From positions 558,001 through 622,000 of the forward strand of contig JBJMLO010000011.1 of NCBI GenBank assembly GCA_045805265.1: DNA of 64,000 nt. Direction: 5' to 3'. The notes under the pieces were generated by a model. That model saw only the letters and a list, made by a program, of their open reading frames with translations. It did no database searches and was not told where the DNA came from. Shown piece by piece: positions 16,613 to 25,612 of this stretch; position 1 is the stretch's first letter, and the number at the start of each line of letters is the position of its first letter. This stretch comes from JBJMLO01 sp045805265. Its GTDB lineage: Bacteria > Actinomycetota > UBA4738 > JACQTL01. The position numbers and the translations under genes were made by a program.

Positions 16613-17719
16613 TCAGGCCCGAACCGGTTGTTCGAGGCCGAAGGCTTTCGACACCACGGGCTTGCGGAGCTTCCAGATGAAGCTGTCGTACCAGAAGTGC
16701 AGGATGCCGAGGGAGTACACCGTGATGAGGTACGCGTGGTTCGGCAGGGACGTGCCGAGACCCCGGTCGACCTCGTAGATCACGGCCAGGAAGGCGGCCA
16801 GGAACACCACGCGGCCCCACGTCGTGTGGACCATGCGGCCCAGGAGGGTGGTCGTGTCGTGGGTCTTGCCGTACCGGCTCTGCATGGTCTTGTACACGAC
16901 GACGAAGTACTCGATGGCGTGCGCGGCGACGTACGCGATGAACCCGGCCAGCGGGTCGAACGCGATCGAGGCGATCAGCAGGAGCGACGAGGCCTGGTAG
17001 ATCCACTTCGCGCGGTTGGCCTGCTCGAGGTGGGCGCGCTCCTGCCGGATCACCAGCACGGCGGTGATCGCGGCCGCGGCCAGGGCCGGCCCGAGCAGCC
17101 ACAGCGCGTACGGGCGCACGCCCGCGAGGTCCGTGATCGCGTTCGTGTTGGTCTGGTCGAGCATCACTCGCGACAGCTGGGCGAGGACCTTCGGCGTGCT
17201 GCCCACGATCACCAGCGCGGCAACCATCCACGAGAACAGCACCGCGCGGTCCAGCCGGGCCGAGCCGAACCCGGCCTTCCGCCCGTAGATCCGCGACAAC
17301 CCGTAGCGCTGCTGGAGCGTGTGGACCGTGTTCCAGACGGCCGCGATCGGCACGATGATCCAGAGGTCCAGCAGCACGGCCACCGTGATCAGCGCGACGG
17401 CCACCAGCGGGCTCCACGTGAACAGCTTGCGACGCAACGCGAACTGGGACTTGTCGCCGTACACGAGGGCGAGCGTCAGCGGCTGATGCAGCAGGCTCAG
17501 CACGAACGCGCCGTTGAACAGGGTGTCCAGCAGGTGGTCGTCGCCGTGCCGGCCGGTGAGCCAGTGCGCCCCGAGGAACAGCGGGACCCAGCACAGCGCG
17601 ACGAACAGGTCGGCCCGGGCCCCGTAGATCCATCCGAAAAGGGGCGGCGCCGCTGAACGCGGCGCCGCCGATGCACTGGCGACCGGCTGCGAGGCCGGTA
17701 CCGATGCGGTCCTCCCCAC
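16613..17719 (-). CDS. Multi-pass membrane protein of unknown function
   Basis: 368 residues from GTG 17719; a TTG at 17779 would add 20 residues with no ribosome-binding site. About nine hydrophobic helices are visible, including FVALCWVPLFLGAHWLTG, VALITVAVLLDLWIIVPIAAVW and AFLAVIYEV. Conserved-looking polar residues lie between helices: WNTVHTLQQRYGLSRIYGRK and AAHAIEYFVVVYKTMQSRYG, and a late HFWYDSFIWKLRKP. Histidines in the first loop and last helix suggest an enzyme such as a desaturase- or hydrolase-like membrane protein, but no family is recognised. Confidence 0.75.
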   Translation of the reverse strand: MGRTASVPASQPVASASAAPRSAAPPLFGWIYGARADLFVALCWVPLFLGAHWLTGRHGDDHLLDTLFNGAFVLSLLHQPLTLALVYGDKSQFALRRKLFTWSPLVAVALITVAVLLDLWIIVPIAAVWNTVHTLQQRYGLSRIYGRKAGFGSARLDRAVLFSWMVAALVIVGSTPKVLAQLSRVMLDQTNTNAITDLAGVRPYALWLLGPALAAAAITAVLVIRQERAHLEQANRAKWIYQASSLLLIASIAFDPLAGFIAYVAAHAIEYFVVVYKTMQSRYGKTHDTTTLLGRMVHTTWGRVVFLAAFLAVIYEVDRGLGTSLPNHAYLITVYSLGILHFWYDSFIWKLRKPVVSKAFGLEQPVRA

Positions 17720-17834
17720 GGGCGCTTCCCCCCGGATCGAGTGCCCGCGGAGCGTAGCCCGCTCGGCTCGCCTGCTCAAGAGTCGATTATGTCCTGTTCG
17801 ACCCGTTCGACCCCGCCGGGGCGCAACACGCTGT

Positions 17835-18704
17835 TCACGCGGCGAGGTGATCGATGGACTCGAGCTCGGCCGGGTCGAGCTGGAGAGCGGCGGCAGCCAC
17901 GTTCTCCTCCAGGTGGGCCACCTTCGAGGTCCCGGGGATCGGGAGCATGACGGGGGAGCGCTGCAACAGCCAAGCCAGCGCCACCTGGCCCGGAGTAGCG
18001 TCCAGGCGCTCCACGGCCTTCGCCAGCGGCGAGCGGCCCCCGGCCAGGTCGCCCGCGGCGACCGGGCCCCAGGGCAGGAACGCCAGCCCGAGCTCCTCGC
18101 ACGCGTCGAGTACGTCCTCGGAGGACCGGTCCTCCACGTTGTACCGGTTCTGCACCGACACCACGTCGGCGAGCGGCATCGCCCGATCCAGCTGGTGCAT
18201 GTGGACGTTCGACAGCCCGATGTGGCGGATCTTCCCGTCTTCCCGGAGCTCGGTCAGCGCGCCAAGCGAGTCCTCGAGCGGAACCTTCGGGTCGGGCCGG
18301 TGGAGCTGGTAGAGGTCGATGCGCTCGACGCGGAGGCGCCGCAGTGACCCCTCGCAGGCCTCGCGGAGATGCTCGGGCCGCCCGTCCGGCGACCACCGGT
18401 TGGGGCCCGACCGAAGGAGCCCGCCCTTCGTCGCGATCACCAGGTCGTCCGGGTACGGGTGCAGAGCCTCGGCGATGAGCTCCTCGCTCACCTCGGGGCC
18501 GTACGCGTCGGCCGTGTCGATGAAGTTGACGCCGAGCTCGATCACGCGGCGGAGCACCCGGATGCACTCCTCGCGGTCGTCGGGCTGGCCCCAGATGCCC
18601 CGGCCGGTCAGCCGCATGGCGCCGAACCCCATTCGGTTCGCCGTGAGGTCGTCGCCGATCCGTACCGTCCCGGCGGCGGCCGCCGGTGCGTCGTGGTCGC
18701 TCAC
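17835..18704 (-). CDS. Aldo/keto reductase
   Basis: 289 residues, GTG 18704 with AAGGAGG nine bases ahead. It is a complete (beta/alpha)8 barrel. Catalytic tetrad: Asp and Tyr in NFIDTADAYGPEV, Lys in LVIATKGGLL, and His in LYQLHRPDPKVPLE. NADPH is held by the GLSNV, VQNRYN and IPGTSK segments. It is likely an oxidoreductase of the YdbC/pyridoxal-reductase-like group acting on small aldehydes or ketones. The exact substrate is unknown. Confidence 0.92.
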   Translation of the reverse strand: MSDHDAPAAAAGTVRIGDDLTANRMGFGAMRLTGRGIWGQPDDREECIRVLRRVIELGVNFIDTADAYGPEVSEELIAEALHPYPDDLVIATKGGLLRSGPNRWSPDGRPEHLREACEGSLRRLRVERIDLYQLHRPDPKVPLEDSLGALTELREDGKIRHIGLSNVHMHQLDRAMPLADVVSVQNRYNVEDRSSEDVLDACEELGLAFLPWGPVAAGDLAGGRSPLAKAVERLDATPGQVALAWLLQRSPVMLPIPGTSKVAHLEENVAAAALQLDPAELESIDHLAA

Positions 18705-18827
18705 GTCACGTCGCCTCCTTCACGATCGGTGGCGGCGCCGGAGCCGTGCTCGCCCGCCGGCGCGCCCCTCCCCCCGCGCAACCCTCGCAGAAAACCCCGC
18801 AACGAGCGAACGCGCCGGGCCTCCGGT

Positions 18828-19586
18828 TCAGCCCATCAACAGGGCGGCGACCGACTCGACGTCCGAGAGGTCGGCCGCCACACCGTCGGCGTCGAGCGGC
18901 TCCAGCTCTCGGAGCTCGATCCGTCCCGTGGCCACCAGCAGGCACCGGGCGCCGCTGGCTCGCGCGCAGGCCAGGTCAAGCGCCGTGTCGCCCACGATCC
19001 AGGTCTCGGCCGCCGTGGGCGCGTGTCCGTAGCGCTCGCGGACCCGCCGCCGGGCCACGGGAATCAGCAGCTCGCGATCGGACTCGTCGCTCCCGTAGGC
19101 CCCGACGTCTAGGTCGAGGAACCGCTCCAGCCCGAACGCCCCCACCTTGGCCCGGGCGTTCACCGCGAGGTTGCCGGTGAGGACCGTCTGGACCACGTCC
19201 GGCTCGGCGTCCAGACGCTCGAGCACGTCCGTCACGCCCGGATGGACGTGGCCCTCGGCACGGATCCGCTCCCTGCCGGCCGTGAGGTGGCGGGCGAGCG
19301 CGGCAAGCACGTCGGGGAGCAGCCGGCGCGCCTCGCCGTCCGGCACCCCGGCGCGTCGCATGATCTCCAGGGCGATGAGGGGATCGGTCTTCCCGCTCAT
19401 CTCGACGCGGAGCCCTGCCGCCTCGATCGCGTCCTCGTTGCCGAAGTCGCGTCGCAGCACCTCGCCGGCACCCGCATAGAAGGCCTCCCGTCCGATGGGC
19501 CCGGCCGACAACAGCGTGCCGTCGACGTCCCACAGGATCAGCCGCCGCGGACGGACCGGGTCGGGCTGACGCTCTACGGAGGACAT
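18828..19586 (-). CDS. HAD-superfamily hydrolase (phosphoglycolate-phosphatase-like)
   Basis: 252 residues. Motif I LILWDVDGTLL (nucleophile and acid Asp), motif II VLTGN, the Lys in NARAKVGAFGLERFLD, and motif IV TWIVGDTALDLACARASGA are all in place. A helical cap lies between motifs I and II, including EMSGKTDPLIALEIM. It probably dephosphorylates a small metabolite such as 2-phosphoglycolate. The start at ATG 19586 sits 27 bases before a decayed cutA fragment on the other strand. Confidence 0.88.
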   Translation of the reverse strand: MSSVERQPDPVRPRRLILWDVDGTLLSAGPIGREAFYAGAGEVLRRDFGNEDAIEAAGLRVEMSGKTDPLIALEIMRRAGVPDGEARRLLPDVLAALARHLTAGRERIRAEGHVHPGVTDVLERLDAEPDVVQTVLTGNLAVNARAKVGAFGLERFLDLDVGAYGSDESDRELLIPVARRRVRERYGHAPTAAETWIVGDTALDLACARASGARCLLVATGRIELRELEPLDADGVAADLSDVESVAALLMG

Positions 19587-19612
19587 CCGTGGAAGGGTAC
19601 GCGCCCGCCCCG

Positions 19613-19730
19613 CACCAGAGCCGCTACCGATGGAACGGCCGGGTCGAGGTCGCGCGCGAGTTCCTGCTGGTCGCGAAGACGCCGACGAGCGCGTCGACGC
19701 GCTGATCGCGGCGGTCCGCGGCTACTCCGC
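19613..19730 (+). pseudogene. cutA: CutA remnant (truncated and frameshifted)
   Basis: Forward strand from 19613 reads HQSRYRWNGRVEVAREFLL then VAKT, which is the middle of the CutA divalent-cation-tolerance protein (YRWxGxVExAxExLLxxKT). At about 19681 the frame shifts, and DERVDALIAAVRGYS continues the CutA pattern from 19684. Both ends are missing: the 5' part is replaced by the HAD gene start region and the 3' end runs into the convergent gene. There is no start codon or ribosome-binding site. It is a decayed fragment. Confidence 0.8.
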
Positions 19731-20318
19731 CGAGCGGAGCGAGAAGAAGCCGATCGGGTGGAACCGGTCGCCCAGCCGGAACAGGATCTTCCCCAGATAG
19801 CGACCCGGCGCGACCTGGACGAGCTCGTCGAGGATGCGCCGGATCATGAAGTCCGGGTTCGCCTCGAAGTCGTAGTCGATCTTCTCGACCTCGACGTCGG
19901 GGTCCAGCGCCCCGGGGGCCACGCGGTTCCGGAAGGGGAAGGCCTCCACCCGCCGGGCCGTGGTCGCCACCGGCGTGTACCGCGGCCACACCGCGCGCAT
20001 GGGTAGCCGGACGTTGGGCAGGAACCGGTTGACCCCGGTCATGGTGTGCGCTTCGAAGACCTTGCCCCGCCACGGCATCCACAGCGAGGCGATGCCGCGG
20101 ATCGCGGCGTCGAGCTGGGGCTGGATCGAGGTGGCCAGCAGCCGCCCGGGCAGGAACCCGTCCGGGAGCGGATCGGGCGGCGAGCCCGCCCGGAAGATCT
20201 CGTCGAACCTCGCGAGCACCTCGGCGCGGACCCGTCCCGGGGTCAGGCGGTCCGCCAGCGCGTCGAGCTCGCCGGGGTCCTCGCGCACGTCTGCGACGTC
20301 CCAAGGTCGTGCGCTCAT
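19722..20318 (-). CDS. Conserved hypothetical protein
   Basis: 198 residues from ATG 20318, with GAGGAG upstream. Soluble, and no signal peptide. A tryptophan-rich core IASLWMPWRGKVFEAHTMTGVN is followed by VWPRY and a C-terminal half of strands (EVEKIDYDFEANPDFMIRRILDELVQV, GRYLGKILFRL). The repeating WRGK and GRYLGK motifs suggest a small lipid- or ligand-binding beta-barrel, but I know no family with this pattern. The C-terminus overlaps the cutA remnant by a few bases. Confidence 0.7.
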   Translation of the reverse strand: MSARPWDVADVREDPGELDALADRLTPGRVRAEVLARFDEIFRAGSPPDPLPDGFLPGRLLATSIQPQLDAAIRGIASLWMPWRGKVFEAHTMTGVNRFLPNVRLPMRAVWPRYTPVATTARRVEAFPFRNRVAPGALDPDVEVEKIDYDFEANPDFMIRRILDELVQVAPGRYLGKILFRLGDRFHPIGFFSLRSAE

Positions 20319-20418
20319 GTGGGTCTCCTCCGCATGGTGGGTGCCCTGGGCGAACCGCAGGAATCCCTGCAGCACCTTCGCGGGCGACGGACGACCGGAG
20401 CAGAGCATAGTCCGGCGA

Positions 20419-21084
20419 TCACCGCGCGAGCGAGTGGGCCAGTTCGCGGAGCCGCTCGCCCGAGAGCGACGTACCGTGGCCCGGGATGATCCGGCCGGCG
20501 CCCACCGCGGCGACCTCCCGGATCGACTCCGCGTTGCGCTCCGGGTCCTGGGTCAGGCCTCGCCACGACGGCCGCAGGAGGCCCAGGTGGAACACGAGGT
20601 CGCCGGCGAAGATGGAGTCGAGGTCGGGCGCGTGCACGACGAGATGGCCCTCGGTGTGCCCGGGCGCGGGGAGCGCGACCAGGCCACCGTCGAGATGGGT
20701 CGGGCCGTCCACCTCCCGGTCCACACCCAGCCGGGGGTAGCGGGCGAGGTTCGCGTAGAGCGTCCGGAACGGCTGCCCCGGAGGCCCGGGATATGGTGCC
20801 GTTCCCTCGATCACCCCCACGTCGCCCGCGCCGGCCACCACCGTCGCACCGGTCGCCTCCCTGAGGCTCGCGGCCGAGCCACTGTGGTCCCCGTGGCAGT
20901 GCGTGAGGACGATCTGCCGGACGTCCTCGGGCCGGCGGCCGGCCTTCTCCACCGCCCCCAGGATCCGCTTCGCCGAGCCGTCGGTGCCCGTGTCGATGAT
21001 CGACAGCACCCCGCGATGCTCCACCAGGAACAGGCCGACGGCCTCCCTGAGACCCCCGTTCACCCGCACGACGGGCCGCTCCAT
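20419..21084 (-). CDS. Metallo-beta-lactamase-fold hydrolase
   Basis: 221 residues from ATG 21084. The metal site HCHGDH is at residues 62-67. Further ligands are His in PAPGHTEGHLVV, Asp in DSIFAGDLVF, and His in RIIPGHGTSL. Domain length and motif spacing fit glyoxalase II-like or quorum-lactonase-like MBL hydrolases. The substrate cannot be assigned. Divergent from the beta-propeller lipoprotein gene, with 120 bases between the starts. Confidence 0.9.
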   Translation of the reverse strand: MERPVVRVNGGLREAVGLFLVEHRGVLSIIDTGTDGSAKRILGAVEKAGRRPEDVRQIVLTHCHGDHSGSAASLREATGATVVAGAGDVGVIEGTAPYPGPPGQPFRTLYANLARYPRLGVDREVDGPTHLDGGLVALPAPGHTEGHLVVHAPDLDSIFAGDLVFHLGLLRPSWRGLTQDPERNAESIREVAAVGAGRIIPGHGTSLSGERLRELAHSLAR

Positions 21085-21204
21085 TGCTGCGGGAGCCTGG
21101 ACGGTCTCCCCGCCCCGCGCAAATCGCCGTGAGCAATCCCGGTGGCGCCCCGGGGCCGTACTCCGGGGCGGTGCGGCGAGCCCTCGTCGCGCGGGAGGAG
21201 TGGG

Positions 21205-22248
21205 ATGCGGGGGCCGAGTCGCAGCGCGTGGGCGATCGCCGCGCTCCTGGCCGTCGCCACCGCGTCCTGCGGTGGCTCCGGGGGGGCTCGCCGGCCGAGC
21301 GCTTCCGTGTTCCCTTCGCCCTCCGTGGTTCCCTCGCCTGCGGCGTCGAGCCCCGCCATCCCGGTGGTCAGCCCGCCGCCTCGCGACACGCTGCCCGAGG
21401 TCGGGCGGCTGGTGCACCGGGTACGCGTCGACAACGAGCCGGACGGCGTGACGTTCGCCTTCGGGTCGTTGTGGTCGTCTCCCTACGGCGGCAATCGCGT
21501 GTCGCGGATCGACCCCCGGACGGGCAGGGTCATCGCCCGCATCCCCACCGACTTCTCGCCGTTGTTGTCCGTGGCGGCGGCCGGGTCGGTATGGGTCGCC
21601 AACTTCGCCGGCGCGGACGTCTCCCGGATCGACCCGAGGACGAACCGGGTGATCGCCACCGTCGAGATTGGGAACCAGCCGGACGGGCTGGCCGTGGCCG
21701 GCGGGCGCGTGTGGGCCTTCAACCAGCCCGACGGGACCGCCTCGCTGATCGACCCCGCGACGAACCGCGTACGGACCGTCCACGTGCCCTCGACCCAGAC
21801 GGAGTTCGCGACGGCGGCGTTCGGCAGCGTGTGGGTGACCGACCTCGACGGGCGGGCCGTGCTCCGGCTCGACCCCGCGACCCACCGCCTGGTGGCCCGG
21901 ATCCCGGTGGGCGACCAGCCGCTGCAGCCCTACGGCGGCTTCGGGTCGCTGTGGGTGACGAACTTCGGCGACGGCACGGTTTCCCGCATCGACCCGACGT
22001 CGAACGAGGTGATCGCGGTCGTCGGCCTGCCCGGCGGGGACCCCCAGGGCCTGGTGGCGGCCCACGGCTCGATGTGGGCCGGGAGCACGGCCGAGGGCGA
22101 GGTGTACCGCATCGACCCGGCCACCGACACCGTGGACGGCGTGATCGTGACCGGCTCCGGCACCCGGGCCCTGGTGCCGGTCGGCGACGTGCTGTGGGTG
22201 GCCGAGTTCGGCGACGACACGGTTTCCGGGTACCGCCTCACCGGCTGA
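21205..22248 (+). CDS. Lipoprotein with YncE/virginiamycin-lyase-like beta-propeller
   Basis: 347 residues from ATG 21205 (GGGAGGAG in front). The signal peptide ends in the lipobox VATASC, followed by a Pro/Ser-rich linker. About seven repeats of the kind GSVWVANFAGADVSRIDP-RTNRVIATVEIG form the propeller blades. Such proteins bind or sense ligands on the outer face of the membrane. Lyase residues of Vgb cannot be confirmed. Confidence 0.82.
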   Translation: MRGPSRSAWAIAALLAVATASCGGSGGARRPSASVFPSPSVVPSPAASSPAIPVVSPPPRDTLPEVGRLVHRVRVDNEPDGVTFAFGSLWSSPYGGNRVSRIDPRTGRVIARIPTDFSPLLSVAAAGSVWVANFAGADVSRIDPRTNRVIATVEIGNQPDGLAVAGGRVWAFNQPDGTASLIDPATNRVRTVHVPSTQTEFATAAFGSVWVTDLDGRAVLRLDPATHRLVARIPVGDQPLQPYGGFGSLWVTNFGDGTVSRIDPTSNEVIAVVGLPGGDPQGLVAAHGSMWAGSTAEGEVYRIDPATDTVDGVIVTGSGTRALVPVGDVLWVAEFGDDTVSGYRLTG

Positions 22249-22320
22249 TTCCCGGAGGGCGTGCCGGGTCGGGGCCGGGTTCGTTTTCGGTACCGTGCGA
22301 ACGAGCGACCCGGAGACGAG

Positions 22321-22605
22321 ATGGGACGGACCGAGCGGCGACTGTTCAAGCTGAACGAGGAGCTGGCCCGCCTGCGCCGCGACGAGGAGCTCACCCGCGG
22401 CGAGCTGGGGATGCACTCGCACCTCCTCGACGACTTCCGGCGCGACGCCGCCGTCACGGACGCGCCGGCCGACCGGGCCGACGCCCGATCGGCCGCGAGG
22501 GACGTGGAGCGGATGCAATCCGCGCTGGCGTCGGTCGAGCGCAGCATCGCCCGCCTGGAGGCCACCCGCGCCCGGCTGCTCGACCGCCTGGGCGGCGTCG
22601 ACTGA
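22321..22605 (+). CDS. Small coiled-coil protein
   Basis: 94 residues from ATG 22321 with CCGGAGACG in front. It is almost entirely charged helix: FKLNEELARLRRDEELTRGEL and VERMQSALASVERSIARLEATR are heptad-like. Both ends are hydrophilic and there is no cysteine. It is 13 bases ahead of the winged-helix gene, so the two are probably co-transcribed. No family recognised. Confidence 0.7.
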   Translation: MGRTERRLFKLNEELARLRRDEELTRGELGMHSHLLDDFRRDAAVTDAPADRADARSAARDVERMQSALASVERSIARLEATRARLLDRLGGVD

Positions 22606-22618
22606 CCTTCGCACGCTG

Positions 22619-23656
22619 ATGCCGGCCGTTCGCACGCTGTCCCAGCGAACCCTGAACCGCGCCCTGCTGGCCAGGCAGTCGCTGCTGGAGCGCGGCGGGT
22701 GGTCGATCCCCCGGGCGCTCGATCGCATCGCCGGGATTCAGGCGCAGTACGCGCCGTCAATGTACCTCGGGTTGTGGTCGCGCCTGGCCCGGTTCCGTCG
22801 CGAGGGACTCACCGACGCGCTGGAACGCCGCGAGGTCGTGCAGGGGACCCTGATGCGCTCGACCATCCACCTGGTGTCGCGCAAGGACTACTGGCCGCTC
22901 GCCGTGGCCGTGCGGGGCTCCCGGCGCGAGTGGTGGCTGCGCGCCACTCCCGAGCGCCTGACGGACCGGGAGATGTCGGCAGCGGCTGCCCGGCTCCGCG
23001 AGCGGATCGCCGAGGGGCCGATGCCCCGCAAGGACATCGACACCCTGCTGGGCAAGCGGGTGGCGAGCGGCGTTGGCATGTGGCTCGAGATGGTCCGCGT
23101 GCCACCGTCGGGGACCTGGGAGCGGCGCCGGGCGGACCTGTACGCGGCGGCCGAGGACTGGATCGGCCCCGCCGACGTGGAGCTGCCCGAGGCGATCGCC
23201 CACCTGGTCCGCCGGTACCTGGCGGGCTTCGGGCCGGCGACCCGGAAGGACGTCCAGGACTTCACGGGGCTGCCGCAGCGGGAGATCGGCCCCGCCATCG
23301 AGCGGCTTGCGGTGCGCCGCTTCGCCGACGAGCGGGGTCAGGAGCTGCTGGACGTCCCTCGCGGACCCCTCCCCGACCCGGACACCCCCGCGCCCGTGCG
23401 GTTCCTCCCGACCTGGGACGCCACGCTGCTCGCGCACGCCCGCCGTACCCAGATCCTGCCCGAGGAGGACCGCAACCGGGTCTTCCACACGAAGACCCCC
23501 CACAGCTTCCCCACCTTCCTCGTCGACGGCCGGGTCGCGGGGACGTGGCGCCACGAGGACGGCGCCGTGCGCGTCGAGGAATTCCACCGTCTCGACCGGA
23601 CGGCCCGCCGCGCGGTCGCCGAAGAGGCCGAACGCATCGCCGCCTTCCACGCCTGA
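22619..23656 (+). CDS. Winged-helix DNA-binding-domain protein (HTH_42 family)
   Basis: 345 residues. The family start RTLNRALLARQSLLER is followed by IAGIQAQYAPSMYLGLWSRL, VVQGTLMRSTIHLVSRKDYW and a central LVRRYLAGFGPATRKDVQDFTGL. The last motif, with FLPTWDATLLAHARRTQILPEED and FPTFLVDGRVAGTW, is typical of the PF06224 group that includes the interstrand-crosslink glycosylase YcaQ/AlkX. QxQ (Gln in IQAQY) is present, as in the glycosylase catalytic QXQ motif. A DNA-repair glycosylase role is therefore plausible but unproven for this sub-branch. Confidence 0.85.
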   Translation: MPAVRTLSQRTLNRALLARQSLLERGGWSIPRALDRIAGIQAQYAPSMYLGLWSRLARFRREGLTDALERREVVQGTLMRSTIHLVSRKDYWPLAVAVRGSRREWWLRATPERLTDREMSAAAARLRERIAEGPMPRKDIDTLLGKRVASGVGMWLEMVRVPPSGTWERRRADLYAAAEDWIGPADVELPEAIAHLVRRYLAGFGPATRKDVQDFTGLPQREIGPAIERLAVRRFADERGQELLDVPRGPLPDPDTPAPVRFLPTWDATLLAHARRTQILPEEDRNRVFHTKTPHSFPTFLVDGRVAGTWRHEDGAVRVEEFHRLDRTARRAVAEEAERIAAFHA

Positions 23657-23744
23657 GCGTCGCACGGCTTTCGCGCACTCGAGGCTTGCGTCGCCGGGTA
23701 CGCGCCCCCACGATGCACGCCTACTCGGAAAGGGGAGGTGCCAG

Positions 23745-24302
23745 ATGGCGCGACGGTGGGGAGTTCTGATCGCAGTCCTCGCGGTGGGGATGCTCGCGGG
23801 AAGCCAGGGAGCTTCGGGTGCGACGACCCGGACGTTGTCGTTCGACGCGGCGGCGTTCGTCCCGTTCACTCAGCCGAACCAGACGACGACGCACGCGAGC
23901 TCACCGCCGTGCCAGTCGGCCCCGACGCCAGACCCCGCGGACGGAGAATTCAAGGGATCGCTGCTCCAGGCCGCGGGGGGCATGCTGTTCCCGGTCCAGC
24001 TGCCGCCCGGCGCGAGGGTGACCCGGCTCCGGTACACCATCGTCGATCAGGACAGTGCCGCCGACTCGTTCGTCTACCTGCTGCGAAAGAGCCTGGCGGC
24101 GGGGATCACCAAGGATGCCGGCTACCTGGTGATGGCGACGACCCACAGCTCGGGGAACCTCCCGGACAAGACCAGGCAATTCAACGACACGACGATCAAC
24201 GGGGCGGTCGCCGATCCCAACGACTTCGCGTACTACCTCGAGATCGTGAACTGCGACATCACCCTGGAGCCGATCGGCGTGCAGGTGACGATGGCGACCT
24301 GA
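23745..24302 (+). CDS. Secreted protein of unknown function
   Basis: 185 residues from ATG 23745 with GGGGAGG in front. A signal peptide (VLIAVLAVGMLAGSQGASGA) precedes a beta-rich domain with LPPGARVTRLRYTIVDQDSA, VYLLRKS and a closing YYLEIVNCDITLEPIGVQVTM. The alternating hydrophobic strands look like a jelly-roll or immunoglobulin-like fold. Two cysteines may form a disulfide. Family not recognised. Confidence 0.72.
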   Translation: MARRWGVLIAVLAVGMLAGSQGASGATTRTLSFDAAAFVPFTQPNQTTTHASSPPCQSAPTPDPADGEFKGSLLQAAGGMLFPVQLPPGARVTRLRYTIVDQDSAADSFVYLLRKSLAAGITKDAGYLVMATTHSSGNLPDKTRQFNDTTINGAVADPNDFAYYLEIVNCDITLEPIGVQVTMAT

Positions 24303-24324
24303 CACCGAAGCGCCCGCAGCGGGT

Positions 24325-24717
24325 TCAGGCGTGGTCGAGGAGGCGGAGGAACCTGCCGGACGAGGTGACCCCCGCGCCGAGGCCGCGGACCCGCTCGGCG
24401 AGCCGGACGTCGGAGGTCACCACCTGGATGGAACCCGGGACGTCGTCCGCGGCGACCATCTCCACGATCTCGTGATCCGCGGCGTTCCGGCCGCGGCGAC
24501 TGGCGAACGCGACCTCGACGCCATCGTGGGTTCCCGGTTCCATGCCGGGGGGCCGGCGGTCGAACACGACGGTGACCTCGTCCCCGATCGCGGCCGCGAA
24601 CCCCTGCAGCCTCCCGAGGAATCGGCCCATCGCCGCGTCCGGGTCGTTCCACCACCGGTCCGGCCGCGAACCGATCACGTTCATCCCGTCCACCAGCCAC
24701 CGGCGCCGCTCGCTCAC
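24325..24717 (-). CDS. NYN-domain ribonuclease-like protein (YacP family)
   Basis: 130 residues from GTG 24717. The NYN/PIN-fold motifs are RRRWLVDGMNVIGSRPDRWW (first acidic residue and Asn), EVTVVFDRRPPG, RRGRNAADHEIVEMV (DHxI acidic cluster) and IQVVTSDVRLAERVRGLGA. The single domain is likely an endoribonuclease of RNA decay or rRNA processing, like Bacillus YacP/Rae1. Small and stand-alone, convergent with the secreted-protein gene. Confidence 0.88.
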   Translation of the reverse strand: MSERRRWLVDGMNVIGSRPDRWWNDPDAAMGRFLGRLQGFAAAIGDEVTVVFDRRPPGMEPGTHDGVEVAFASRRGRNAADHEIVEMVAADDVPGSIQVVTSDVRLAERVRGLGAGVTSSGRFLRLLDHA

Positions 24718-24757
24718 GCGACGACGGTACCGGCTCGGCGGAGCACAGGCCCGGGTC

Positions 24758-25564
24758 TCAGCCCGCGGGGCGGCGCGCCAGGTACACGAGCCGGGACAGG
24801 CGGCGTTCGCTCGAGACCCGCTGGACGACCCGGAGGAACGCCTGGAGGCTCGCGAACCCCTGCTCGCCCTCCTTGGCCGTCAGCGCCTCGCGGTGGCGGT
24901 CACGAGCGTCGGCCCACCGGCCGGAGACGCCGGCCATGTTCTCGGTGCCGTCCTCGACCTCGATCGAGTCGAACCCGGCCTCCCGCATCATCGCCTCGTT
25001 CACCCCCGCCGGGGTGAACAGGAACCGCCCGATGGAGCTTCGCGTCCGCAGCTCGTCGTCGGTGACGGGACCCGTCACCACGACGGGGTCGGTGAACAGG
25101 GCCAATCCGCCCGGCCGCAGCACCCGGTGCCACTCCGACAGCACGAGCCGCCGCTCGGTCAGGTGGTTGAAGGCGTCGAGGCAGACGATGGCGTCGAAGC
25201 TCGCATCGGCGAACCCCAGCGTCGCGTTCGCATCGGCCACGGCGAACGATGCCCGGTCGCCCAGCCCGGCCGCGGCCGCCGCCGCGGTGGCGGTGGACAC
25301 GGCCGCCTCGTTCTCGTCGATTCCGGTGACGTGGCACCCCACGCGGGCTGCCAGCCGCAGTGCCGAACCTCCCGATCCGGACGCCACCTCGAGGACGTTC
25401 GCGTCGGCCGTGAGGTTCAACCGGTCGGCGAACCCGTCGAGCTCGTCGGCCGTGATCCAGCTGGTCTGGCCGATGTCCTCGCCGTAGGTCTCACCCCGGA
25501 CCGCCGCTACGGCCGGGTCGCTGAACCGCGAGTAGACGCTGTACAGATCGGCCCGGTCACCCAG
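24758..25564 (-). CDS. SAM-dependent methyltransferase with apparent CTG start
   Basis: 268 residues if started at CTG 25564. No ATG, GTG or TTG lies between that point and the upstream stop, yet the frame encodes conserved-looking sequence (ADLYSVYSRFSDPAVAAV, YGEDIGQTSWITADEL) before the first TTG at 25420. A GGGGGAGG lies seven bases before the CTG. Class I motifs: VLEVASGSGGSALRL, HVTGIDENEAAV, FDAIVCLDAFNHL and LRPGGLALFTDPVV. The N-terminal helix pair matches the sarcosine/glycine-type small-molecule methyltransferases. The substrate is unknown. Confidence 0.82.
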   Translation of the reverse strand: MGDRADLYSVYSRFSDPAVAAVRGETYGEDIGQTSWITADELDGFADRLNLTADANVLEVASGSGGSALRLAARVGCHVTGIDENEAAVSTATAAAAAAGLGDRASFAVADANATLGFADASFDAIVCLDAFNHLTERRLVLSEWHRVLRPGGLALFTDPVVVTGPVTDDELRTRSSIGRFLFTPAGVNEAMMREAGFDSIEVEDGTENMAGVSGRWADARDRHREALTAKEGEQGFASLQAFLRVVQRVSSERRLSRLVYLARRPAG

Positions 25565-25612
25565 TTCGGTTCCTCCCCCGAGGGGGGATCCTTGCCGGTG
25601 GTCCGCCGGCGG

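Noticed and set aside
21084..22619. Forward-strand open frame overlapping the beta-propeller lipoprotein
   Set aside because: Arg/Pro/Gly-rich shadow of the real gene, which has a lipobox and regular propeller repeats.
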